Origin: Sphaerolaimus hirsutus
Lineage: Eukaryota; Nematoda; Chromadorea; Monhysterida; Sphaerolaimidae
NCBI GenBank assembly: GCA_964036195.1
Contig: OZ038460.1
Span: 8,249,504 to 8,313,503 of the forward strand
DNA: 64,000 nucleotides
Direction: 5' to 3'
The position numbers were made by a program, and so were the translations under genes. This document shows positions 47,201 through 58,400 of the stretch, in pieces (the first letter of the stretch is position 1; each line of letters opens with the position of its first letter). Under the pieces are notes generated by a model, which was not told the origin of the DNA, searched no databases, and saw only the letters and a list, made by a program, of their open reading frames with translations.

Positions 47201-48919
47201 CAGATAGACTTTTTGTTTTTGTGATGTTTGGAAAAGGCTACCTCAGAAATTGACAATTGATCACACCAAATTTTTCTCAACAGTTGTAATATTAATTTCT
47301 TATTTAGTAGGGTGTGGAGTTAGCATTCACTCCCTATTCATTCGAAATTAGCATTCTCACTTGACTTTTATCAAGCCCTTGCTTTTCCAGCTCAAAATGG
47401 TTCGCTACCTACACATCATATTAACTGCACTATTACTAGCAGTTATTCTGCCCCACATTTGTACCAGCGCACGCCTACCCACTGGCAGTAGAGCCTACGT
47501 GGCATCCAGATCTACAAAAAATGGGAGAAAAATTCCGACATTCCGAAACCAATCTAGTCCCTTCAGACGTACATTTTTTTCGAGACGTAAAACACTCAGA
47601 GGCAGCGCCAGATATAGTAAGTCACGCACGCGAAAATATAGGGGTCTCCAAGATTTTGTTCTCGCGGGGGCTGGATAGGTAGCAAATCGCTCCTTCGGAG
47701 GGATAGATAGCTGAAAAAAATTTCTGCCGGGCGGGGGGGGGGACTTGTAGGGAGCAAAATAAATCGGCTATTTCAAGGTATAGATGCGGAAAGTGTACAA
47801 AATGGCTAAAAATAGGTTGACAGTAGTCAAAATAGGTAAAAATATTCAAAAATAAGTATATAGCCAAAAACCGCGATTTTGAATGTGAAAAACTAAAAAA
47901 GGTATGAAAATTGGCGATTTTGAGCGAGAGCAGGGGTAAAATTCCTCAAAAACCGCTCTAGATAGATAGACGGCTGAGCGATTGGTAGGGAGGGGGCTCA
48001 GGGGACACTAGCCAAATTTTTCTTCAGGATATATAGAAAGCTGGCCGATTTGGGGGGCAGCCCCACCTTGGAGACCCCTGCGAAAAATTGAAATTTCACA
48101 CGGATTTTTTTCAGAGATTGCAATTTACGTGTCCTTCAGGTGGCAGACACAGCATCCCGCTGAGAACGCGCTACTACAACATGCGAGGTTAATGAAAAGT
48201 GATAATATGTGAAAAGTGATTTTATGTTTACTCGCCTATTTTAGATGAATCTAGTATTTACATTCCCCGACGTATAGTACCATGAAATTTTGCATTCCGC
48301 ATTCGAACGTGTTTGTATACGAAAATATAAAACCGAAAATGATGAAGATGCATAACTCCACGTATTTGACGGGTAAAAAGATTATCTAATTGGCATAAAA
48401 ATTTCCTCGATGGGTGTCCGTTTTTCTCTCGAAAATAACGATATTTAAAATATCATATAATTTGCAATTTGCACGAAAAACAACATTACTCACTTCCTGT
48501 CATGTTCCGCGTACCAAAACGGCTGCAAAGCGCATTTTGTGTCGATCTCGTCCACGCGAAGCATCATCATCTTAGCCTTGGAGTATTTGTGCTGGAAAAA
48601 GCCCCACACCGTAAACACTCCGATGCCCGCCAGAGCTTTGTAGCCTGAAAAACAGATACAATTTAATCGCAAATCGACAATGACGACAAAACGTGCGAAA
48701 TACGGTCTAGTAAGTCGAGCAAAACATTGGAAATGTGCCAAAAATTCCTGTAAACGAAAGCTCACCGCAGAACAGAACCGAAGATCACAAAAATCAATGA
48801 AAGTAAGTCTAACCGGTCAGCCAGGTTTTAGGGAAGGTTCTCTTCCAAAAAACAGGATCATAACCCCCTTTAGGAGGCATGTCCTGCTTAAATTTGAATC
48901 CCCTCGTTGCGGCGGACAT
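44253..48919 (-). CDS. NDUFA13: NDUFA13 / GRIM-19, accessory subunit of mitochondrial complex I
   Basis: Four minus-strand exons, 48814-48919, 48494-48644, 45991-46099 and 44253-44411, join to 174 residues. Seen: KFKQDMPPKGGYDPVFWKR (family hallmark QDMPPKGGY), a single membrane helix (GYKALAGIGVFTVWGFF), then the matrix-type segment RKNHEEEAEVMKDVPGWQAG and the WIEPGP segment matching the family RWVPP. The subunit belongs to the membrane arm of NADH:ubiquinone oxidoreductase in the inner mitochondrial membrane. The start Met gives MSAATRGFKFKQDMPP. The tail after WIEPGP is longer than in human (144 residues in total). Intron 2 contains a peptide gene on the other strand and intron 3 contains two hAT-like MITEs. 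An uncharacterised minus-strand open exon lies upstream at about 49233-49416. Confidence 0.9.
44527..45034. mobile_element. GATAGATAGCTGG-family hAT-like MITE in NDUFA13 intron 3
   Basis: It begins CAGGGGTATCTTGAATTTTG, ends CGAGACCCCTG and has an exact 8-bp duplication GGTAATCA (44519-44526 and 45035-45042). It carries multiple GGATAGATAGCTG units and G tracts. Confidence 0.85.
45232..45922. mobile_element. hAT-like MITE with TAGGGTTGG ends in NDUFA13 intron 3
   Basis: The ends TAGGGTTGGCACTTGATTTT and TTTTTCCAACCCTA are flanked by exact 8-bp duplications TACATATA (45224-45231 and 45923-45930). AT-rich subterminal GATTTTTTAAAT blocks and a partial GCGCGCAAGCGC palindrome (45381-45392) are present. 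Confidence 0.85.
46338..46770. mobile_element. Decayed MITE-like repeat in NDUFA13 intron 2
   Basis: GGGATAGGGAAAAAGATTTT at the left and AAAACGATTTTTTCAATCCC at the right are imperfect inverted repeats similar to TAGGGATGG-type ends. A CACCGAAATCACGCTGAAAA segment with GTGTGTGTAGGCAC recalls the foldback at 14351-14586, perhaps nested. Confidence 0.4.
47397..48192 (+). CDS. Small secreted basic peptide precursor, nested in NDUFA13 intron 2
   Basis: Two exons, 47397-47616 (GTAAGT donor) and 48140-48192 (CCTTCAG acceptor), encode 90 residues. Residues 1-24 are a clear signal peptide (hydrophobic run HIILTALLLAVILPHICT). The mature part is very basic (RRTFFSRRKTLRGSARY) with RR/KR-like sites and ends RYYNMRG, where the terminal Gly could be an amide donor. 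It shares SRAYV and the general style with the precursor at 52258-52552. It could be a neuropeptide-like or antimicrobial peptide; the family is not recognised. It lies antiparallel within an NDUFA13 intron. Confidence 0.6.
47639..48080. mobile_element. GATAGATAGCTGG-family MITE in the peptide-gene intron
   Basis: It starts TAGGGGTCTCCAAGATTTTG and ends TTGGAGACCCCTG. The flanks CGAAAATA and CGAAAAAT match partly. It makes up most of the 523-bp intron of the nested peptide gene. Confidence 0.7.
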
Positions 48920-49232
48920 TTCGCGAATTTTGACCCACCCACTGGGTAGAAATGATCGGGTGGGTCGCTTTCTGAAAAGTTGCTTTGACGATTCATCGGA
49001 TATGGTAGCTTCAAGAAGAAAATACGCGGCTATTCCTCTAAACAACAGCGCGGGAAACGTAAAAAAAATATTTATCTTTTTACACTAAAAGCAGTACTGA
49101 CACGTTTTTGCAACTTACTTTTTTTGAGCACCGGATCACGAAAAAGTGTTAAAAAGCAGATAATTGTTCTGGTTTTTCATGAAACTAGCGGTAAAAATAG
49201 CAGTATGGCACAAAAATGCTAGACTTCTCACC

Positions 49233-49416
49233 ATATCGGTTCTTTCCGATATCCAAGGCATCGTATCCAAAAACTGTGTTTGAATCGCTGCCAAACGGAA
49301 ATAGCGCGTTTCACAAATGAAACGGGCGATCGTTTCGAAATGTGATTTCCTCCTAATTGGTTTCAAAGTTGCGTAACGCTCGGTGGTGCGGCGCAGACGT
49401 TGGGAGAAACTGTCCA
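49233..49416 (-). CDS. Possible exon of unknown gene
   Basis: A minus-strand frame beginning MDSFSQRLRRTTERYATLKP and ending before a GTGAGA donor (about 62 codons). Basic and aromatic; no family recognised. It lies head-to-head with the ETS gene start at 49453, about 40 bp away, so the two could share a promoter. No second exon was found before NDUFA13. Confidence 0.35.
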
Positions 49417-49452
49417 TTTTCCAACTGTTTTTTCCTTCGTTGGAAGCATAAA

Positions 49453-52400
49453 ATGGCCGGGAACTCCGACAAGGCAACAACGGCTGTATCTCCGAAGAAC
49501 GGTAAATTCAAATCCATCCGTGATTCGGAAGTTTTTTTTGACATTAGAACATTTTTTCAACCACCTTCAGACGTGCTGATTCGAGAGAATACTGTAATCT
49601 CGGCGGCGAATACAGCTAACCAAAATGCGAATGATAACAGTAGAGCGGAGAAAAATGACTGCGGCGGAGGCGGCAATTTTGTGCATACATCTGACACTGG
49701 TGTAAGGGGGGGGGGGGCGGAGTATTTTCTGTGGGGGTTGAGCACCTGTACGATTTCTGTGAGGATGAGCAACTGTACGATTTCTGTGAGGTTGAGCACC
49801 TGTACGATTTAACTTTTGCGATTCCCCTCTAACTTCACAGCAAAAGTTCAGATTTTTCTTCATGAATTTCGATTTTTCAAACCATACTTTAAAAGGAGTT
49901 AGCGCGACACTGGGCCGACGCCTACAGCGCCTCACTTTAGCGTGCATATTGTTTTTTAGAATTTCCTTATACCTTCGATATAGGTACATTCAAAATCGGA
50001 CATTGTAAATTGCTTCAATAACCTAGAAAAGAATATGCATAGAACGTAACTTATGTTTTATACTTCAGTAGCATCTAAACCCATCCCAAAAAATAATTAC
50101 CCCACCCCATTTCTAGAACCCTGAAAGCTTGCCAAAACCGAAAATCACACAAAACTCTACATCAAACACGTCGTCCGTACAACCGATCGCCGGTTCTAAT
50201 TCAAACCTATCAGAAGGGCACGATAATTCAAGCGCGACATTGAACAACGTCAACAGCCTACCGCCCGGGCGCGTTTTGCTACCTTGGCCCAGTGCCAAGT
50301 CTGTGGTGCCCGACCAGTTGTACTCGGCTATGTATGCTGTGGACGCACCCAGGGGTCTCCAGGATTTTGGCCCCTGCGGGGGCTGGATAGATAGCAAATC
50401 GCTCCTCCGAAGGGATAGATAGCTGAAAAAATTTTCGGGGGGGGGGGGGGCTCGCGAGGGCAAAATATATAGGCTTTTTCAGTGCTCAGAAGGCCGAAAG
50501 GGGAAAAAATGGCTAATAATCAGTTAAAAGTGGCCAAAAGTAGGTTTAAAATGGCTAAAAACAGGCATATAACCATGCATATAGCCGGAGAGCACGATTT
50601 TGAAGGTGAAAAACTATAAAAAGGTGCAAAAATTAGTGATTTTGAGCGAAAATTGGGGCAAAATTTCTCAAAAACCACTCCAGATAGATAGCTGAGCGAT
50701 TTCGGGGGGGGGGTCTTCGGGGGTAGTAGGCAAAAATTTTGCCTCGGGATAGATAGATAGCTGAGCGGCCTCCGGTATAGATAGATAGCTGGCGGATTTG
50801 GGGGGGCCCCCCCCAGCCCCCCCTAGGAGACCCCTGGACGCACCGCAGTGTGACCGGGTTGGCAGGGATGGTGTGATAATGCCCGGTCCCGGAAGATCGG
50901 TTAATAAGGTCGGTTTCGGTGTGACTTATGCTTGGAATTTTTCTTGTTTAATTTTATGTTTGAAATAAATCCCGTTCAAATCTCGTTTATATTTATGTGG
51001 AAAGGTGTTGAATATGATTTTGACTCGACTATTATGGTCCAAGTACACGTTGTCATTTTTGTCACGCCCACCAAAGTGATCTGCGGCGTGGTCTGTTTGA
51101 CCGCAAACGACCAGCTAAGCGCTTTAGATTAGCACAGATTTACTTATTTGTGTTCTAAAGCCAGCACCAATGAAGATCCGATCAGCACTTACTGATCCGA
51201 CATCATCCTATTTATACACCGAATGTTACCGTATTTTAATACACAAAGTAACGTGATAAATAAATTACCGTATTACCGCGAATTACCCCCCCCCCTTGAA
51301 TTAACCCCCCCCCCTCGAATTGACCCCCCTCAAAATGGGATGGGGAAATAATACCCCCCCCCCCTCGAAATACCCCCCCCCCCGGAATGATGTACATCAT
51401 GTATGCATTGTATTGTATTTTTTACTGCTAATTTGCATTGAAGCTATGGTTTTACACTCATTTGTGTACAGATGACGTCTATCGCCCCAATATAACCAAT
51501 TTTCTCACGTTTATTACCGCTTTTGTGTATGAAAAAGCGTATTCTTTACTATGAAATTCATGAAAATTTCTGACGAAATAATAAGCCCCCCCCCTCGAAT
51601 AAACCCCCCCCCCCCTCAAATTTTGCTGGTGAAATAATAAACCCCCATGGGGGTATTTCGAGGTAATACGGTATATGCCATATGCCAAATTTAGCAGGCA
51701 CATTCCCGTCTGTGGGAGTTCATCCTGGAAATGCTGATGGACGAACGTTACAGCAGCGTGATCACCTGGTCCGGCAACCCCGACCTGCCCTACGAGTTCC
51801 AGTTTTTAGACCCCAGGAAGGTGCGCGTGGGCGTTTAATATAACATTTACCTATATGACTTCATACGTCGCGTTGTTGCTTATTTGTGGCTATTTTGAAG
51901 GTTGTGCAATTTTGAAGTGACGTAGTGCTTCAAGACGCGTGTGGCACTTGAGTGTAGCGGGTGTGAAGTGTCCTTAGTCGACGTAATGCGGGGTATTAAG
52001 TCACATACGTAGCTATTTACATGCGCGGTGTATATTGAACATAATTATGAAATTAGTCATTACTTTGTGTGGGCATGGCAAATCTTATTCGTAAACGCTT
52101 CAAGTATGTTTTTAATTTCCCACTTGATAGTGCTCTTGAGTTGCTTATTGTCGCTTGTAATCTTGTATTTATAAGGAAATTTAATTTGAAAACCGTCAGT
52201 TGAAATCATTTTGGCGCGAGCTCGATCATTTCAAGTCAAACAAAAACCAAACTAAAAATGCAAGCAACATTGATCATTTTGGCAATGATCATGGTGGGAA
52301 TTTCGTTTGAAATTCCCGGCAGGTGAGAACTTCCAATTATTATTTCGCAAAAATAATTTGAATTTTATTTTATTGAAATTATTTGCAAAATTCATTTTCA

Positions 52401-55400
52401 GTCACGGATTCATCCGTTCGCTATTTTTGTCGAGAGCTTATGTTAATGGTGGTGAAGGTGTCCGTGTAGTTGTGCCAATGCGCAATGTTTTATTCAGAAA
52501 TGGCCTTTCACTCGGCAGAAGATCCAGCATGAGGAAAAGATTTGTTGGGTGAGCTCACATGTTTTTTCGTTGGTGGATAGAGATTTCTATTCACTAGCAA
52601 TTTGATATGATTCACGCATTTATCGTGTATTCTCGAGTCGACCCCAAGGTTAAATGGTTCAAATCTCAGTGGGTTTTCGAAGTTATGGCTGGAAATCTCA
52701 TTTCGCGGGAGTAGGGTCAACTTTTTCATATTCCGTGATTAGGACTAGGTTATGGGGGACGAGGTGTTTTTTTTTCGGGCGCGTTGTATACTAAATGCCT
52801 GATATTACAATTTTTGGGATTTTTGGTCATGTTTTTGGCTAGGTATTTTCACCGGCATTGATACGTTTGAATGTTTTTGCGTTTTTTTAATACTTAATGT
52901 TTTTGTGCACGTAATCATGAGCTTTTGACCTAAGTCTGACCTTTTTATCCTGGCATTGTGCAAGTAATGTAGAGTTTTAACCTGGGTTCAAACCGTAGGG
53001 TCCCGATCCCGAACCCCGAGAAATATTTCGGGATTTTGCAGTCCCGATCCCAAAACCTAAAAAAACCCAGTACCAGAACATTGTCCAAAATCCCCGATCC
53101 CTAAAAAATGTCAATCCCGATCACTAAAAATCAAAAAGATCCCGAAAAGTCAATCTCGTTTGGACACTACCTGGGCGGAAGTATTTTTTTCTAGGAGTTA
53201 GGCAGGGGGGAAGACTAACAAGAATACACGGTGTGTGCGCGCAATCGATTTACTATTCGAACTGATGGAATTTATCTTTTTCGCTCAGCAATGTCAAAAG
53301 TCATCACACTGAGCGCCAACGATATGCTATTGAAAATCTGAGAAGATTGTCAAAACTGTGGTGGTGATTTGTTGGCGATAATTTGGCATCTGCAGGGCCA
53401 TTGTGGATTCAGTGAAACTTCTTCAATCGCCGTATTATGAATCACAACTTTCATTTTGATGCTTTATTCGCTGTATAAAATGATCGAGCTCTGTCTGTGA
53501 AGAAATGAATATTTTCAAAGGTTTAATCGTTTCCTAATAGTATAGTAGGTACCGCATTTCTTCTGATAGAAGGACGGCTTCCAATTGAAGGGTGGATAAA
53601 ATGTTAAGGAAAAATATAGAAAGGCTCCCTTGTATTACAAGGGATGCTGTATTATTGTCGAGATCTCAACTCCCTTGACATTCCAATTGCGTGTCTGTAG
53701 AATTGTTGTTATTGTACTTAGTCAGACTGAAAAGCCCCCGGGCAGTGCTCGCCATTCGCGTTAGGGGTAAGTTACTGTCTAGGGATGGCCAAAAACGTTT
53801 TTTTTAACGACCCTGTTTTTTATCCAAAAAAACGTTGTTTAAAAAAAACGTTTTTTTAAATTTAAAACGAGTTTTTTAAAAGCTCCCAGATATGGTTATG
53901 GGTCAACATATAAATGTATATCAAACAATTGCCTGTACTTTGTGATGTTATATATAGCCACAGAATGGCTGTGGAGCCATGGGATAGCATTATAAGTGGT
54001 AATTTCTGTCAAAAATATCCATTTTTTGTCGACTTGTTACGTATATCGCCTTTTGTTGAATGTTCGTGACTTCAGGTCAAGTTTTGCATGGAATAGCACT
54101 TATACACTACCGTTCATAAAAGTCCGGAATCTGGTATCATGCACTGTTCTGGTGATGCTCCAATGCAGATAAGCAGGGACGTATCCAGGATTTTTGAGCG
54201 GGGGGGGGCTGTTTGTTTACGAGGCCGGCGAGCGGGGGGGGGCTCAGCCCCCCCTCAAATTTTACGTATACAGGGGCGGAATGGCGCCATGGCGCTGGCG
54301 CCATTAGTAGGCGCAACGCCATGGCGCCAGCGCCTTGGAACGCTGTATATGTATGTAAATATACATACAAATACAGCAAACAGCACACAATTGAGCATGT
54401 TTGTAACGATTTCGGCCACAGGGAACAAATCTGTAGATAATACATCACGTTTGGTGAAAAATGCGCGCTCGCGCGCAAAATTTTTTTTACGCTGACGTTG
54501 AAAAAGTGCCATTTTCCGGTCACTTTTTTGTCTCAGCCCGGGAGGGGGGGGGGCTGCAGCCGCCCCGCCCCCCCCCTGGATACGGCCCTGCAGATAAGCA
54601 TGGCTGCCAAGTAAATAGTCATTTGTTTGATGCATACGAGTATTCATAACGTGCATGCAAAAAAATTATTTTTCTATCTTATTCATAAGCCCTTCTAGAA
54701 CAAAATAAATTTACACACGCCATTTTGTTCATGGTGCATAAAAGTCCGGAAAATGCACCTGAAGCTATTCTAAGCTTAAGAATGCCCTCGAAAATGCTCA
54801 GGTTAATAGAGGGAGTGATCATCAACACTAAAATGCCAGAAAACGTCATCCTATTTTACTCTCAGGCCATTTTTTTATATGAAAACTCTTTACAATTGAT
54901 TTCCATTACCTGGTAGCCTTTGCTAGAGGAATGGGGCACTATAATGGCCCACAAACAGCTTTATCATAAACATTTGTTTCTTGGAATGATAAATACTCGT
55001 ATTATAAAAATGATGTTAGAGATCTATGTATAGTGATAATATAGGGATTTGAATGATAAATAAACACCCACACAAAACTGTACTCACAAGGTACTGGCAC
55101 TACAACATCAAAACTGACATACAGATCAAGTACAGTCACACATAGCTGAGATTAGATTGGTGCATAACCTAGAGCACTCTTGAGGGTACATAACCATATA
55201 ACTTGTGAAGTACATAGTAGTCTGGTTAAATCATGTTCTTAGGCCAAATGATTATTCATAAATTTTCTTCATTTTCAGGAACAAATTTGGCCAAATGTAA
55301 TCATCAACATTTTTGACCTAAGAACAATTTTTTTCAGATGATCAGGGTTCACTGTAGATAGTGTACCTAGGTACCCTGAAGTGTCTTCTGTATGATAGAG

Positions 55401-58400
55401 AGTTCAAAACAGCAATGTGCAGTTTTAAGATGTACTCCAGCTTGCATATTGTTGCTTCATACTATGGGAAACACAGACTGAGCAGTGTCACATTCATATT
55501 GATATATCATTTGAGATGGAATATATATGGCAATGTTTTCTGACAATTTTCTGTTGATGAGCACTCCCTCTATCTAACCATGAGCATTTTTGAGGGCATT
55601 CTTAAGCTTAGAATAGATTCAGGTGCATTTTCCGGACTTTTATGCACCAGTAACAAAATGGGGTGTGTAAATTTATTTTGCTCTAGAAGGGTTTATGAGT
55701 AAGATAGAAAAATAATTTTTTGCATGCACGTTATGAACACTTGTATGCGTCAAACGAATGACCATTTACTTAGCACCCATGCTTCTCTGCATTGGAGCAT
55801 CACCAGAACAATGCATGAGACCCGATTCCGGACTTTTATGAACGGTATTGTACAAGGTTATAATATAAGGCTAATCCATTGACAGTGATGGATCACACTG
55901 TAGAAGTATGTGGGAGCACATTGGCTGGATATTTTATGCTACACTCAAATATCACGGCTTATTATGACACAATAGCATGAACAAATGGAAGCTTTCACAC
56001 TAAAAATGCCTCAAAACCAATGAAAAAAAATCAGAAATGGTAAAGTGTATGTGAAATTGCGCGCAAAAAAAATTCAAAATACCTAGTACATAGTACAAAA
56101 AATTTTGGCTGATGTTTAAAAAAAAACGGTTTCGATGCCTCTGTTTTTTTAATATAAAAAACGGTTTAAAAAAAACACCGGCCATCCCTATTACTGTCAT
56201 AAAATTTTGACAGGTTAAGATATCAGGTGTTTTGAGTTTTCACCTAAAATTTTAATCCCGCCCCCTAGCTCCACCCACTGGGGTTACAATTTCCGTCATT
56301 TTGTACTGATATACAAATGGTGCTCTATCTCAATGCTGCTTTAAGTTGTGATCATGAAACTTTGGCTAGTATAGGCCAGTGTTGGCAATGTGCCAGAACT
56401 AACCAACATTAGCTATGATATCATAAGCCTAGTCCATATTGTCATTACTGCCACGTCACTACTCTCACTACCAAATTCATCAGTCTGCCTCTCCTCAAAA
56501 TAGCCCGCCCTTGGAGTCTAATGCACCTCTGCCACCTGACTACCACTTCCTCTATGATCTTCTTAAAAAATGCTGGTCCAGCAGAATGGCACCAGCACCA
56601 GAATCTTATCCTCCAGTTGGAACATGATCTCACATGATCACCAAAAACATCCATCACAGTTCCCACGTTTCTTGCTCATCACCCTGATCTGCATATTCAT
56701 TTTACCTTAATAGCAATGATGTTGATGAAAGTGTTGAATACTATCAGCACATTGCCAACACTGGTGCCTCACACTAAACAAAGTTTCATCATCACAAGTT
56801 AAAGCAGCATTGAGCTAGAGCACCATTTGTACATCAGTACAAAAGGACCTAAGTTGTAACCCCCACAGTTCGAGTCTGCACCGCTCGGCATCTAAACCTG
56901 CATGGCATCTGGACCTGCGTGGCATGGATTTCTGCCTGCATGGCATCTAGACCCGCGTGGCATCTATCGTCCCATAGATGCCAAGCGGGCTACATGCCTG
57001 CACATGCCATGCGGTCTCCATGCCGTGTGGGTGTAGATGCCAAGCAGGCTGAACCCCCCACACACCCACGAGACGGCCTCATGGCCTCTGTTCCTCATGG
57101 TGGGCTGTTGCGCACCTGTGCATGCATGGTGTCCCAACATGAATTCTGACAAAAAATGTTTTTTTTTCTCAAAAATTCATGCTGAACCTTTACTTGCACA
57201 GCTGAAATATTACTCACTGAACCTGTCACCCTGCAACTTATTTTTATAGGAGTACACCTGTTTATCCAGTCCAGTGTATCATGTGCACAAAAAATATGAA
57301 TTCAAAATGTGTAAAAATTTCAATGTTTTTCCCAATCATTGTTTTCAGATGTCAAGTATCTCTGAATTTTTTTATTTAAATGCAAATATGAGTACTGTTT
57401 GAAATGGGGAAGAAGTGTAGATAAATACATGCATGCCCATGCAAATTCATACATACAATTCTTTAGTAACCCTGTAAGAGTGGCTACTAGAATAAATTCT
57501 TATCAAGCCATTTTTGGTAGGAATTGCATTTTGGGACACCATGCATGTAAAAAGCCTCAGTGTTAAGGGACTCAAATTGATCTGGGTAGTGTGGTGAGAT
57601 ATGCATTGAATATTGTGTACATGGTGGCTTAGAAATAGATGGTCAAATTAGATATTTTTAACAGATTTTCTGGGATCATATTTAATTTAATTTTCTCAAA
57701 ATCAGCCAATTTGAAATGTGAAATTGAAATAAAATATTGATCAATATATTTAGTGTGGTGTTCATCCAAATACTGTGTTTGATTGAAATTTAGCCATATG
57801 CACTAAACTGTGAAACTAGGAATCCACTAATGTAGGCCACCCTGTAAATGAGTTAAAATTCCATGTGAACACTGCTGGAACTCAATGTTGAAAGCCACTT
57901 GAACAGGGTGGCCCAATACACATGGAAGTTTACAAAGCTGTTTTTAAAAATGATCAATCAATTTGAGTGTTGCCCCTTAACACTGAGGCTTTTTACATGC
58001 ATGGTGTCCCAAAATGCAATTCCCACAAAAAATGGCTTGATAAAAATTTATTCTAGTAGGCACTCTTACAGGGTTACTAAAGAATTGTATTTATGAATTT
58101 ACATGGACATGCATGTATCTACCCTTCTTCCCCATTTCAAATGGTACTCATATTTGCATTTAAATAAAAAAATTCAGAGACACTTGACATCTGAAAATAA
58201 TAATTGGGAAAAACATTGAAATTTTAACACATTTTGAATTCATATTTTTTGTGCACATGATACACTGGACGTGTAGACCCCCCCTGCCCGCTTGGCATCT
58301 GGCCCTACCCGCCTGTTTGGCATCTATGCCACAGTCCGCTTGGCATCCAGCATTGGATAGATGCCAAGCAGGTCTAGATGCCAAGCAGGCAGAAATCCAT

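Larger units (their letters stand above)
53780..56190. mobile_element. hAT-like element with TAGGGATGGCC ends, three-level nest
   Basis: Ends TAGGGATGGCCAAAAACG and ACACCGGCCATCCCTA are flanked by exact duplications TTACTGTC (53772-53779 and 56191-56198). It carries AAAAACGTTTTTT-type subterminal blocks, and a mariner-like element is inserted at 54105-55850. Confidence 0.85.

Noticed and set aside
49454-49989. Continuation of the first ETS exon past 49701, and the opposite-strand frames
   Set aside because: Beyond the GTAAGG donor the frame runs into a repeated GAGCACCTGTACGATTTCTG unit; the opposite-strand frame is its mirror and has no start support.
50932-51132. 66-codon frame as an ETS exon
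   Set aside because: It starts inside an intron and ends in a stop, while the flanking ETS exons already join in phase without it.
52600-52670. tRNA-like GGTTCAAATC box
   Set aside because: No matching D-arm, anticodon stem or acceptor stem could be folded around it.
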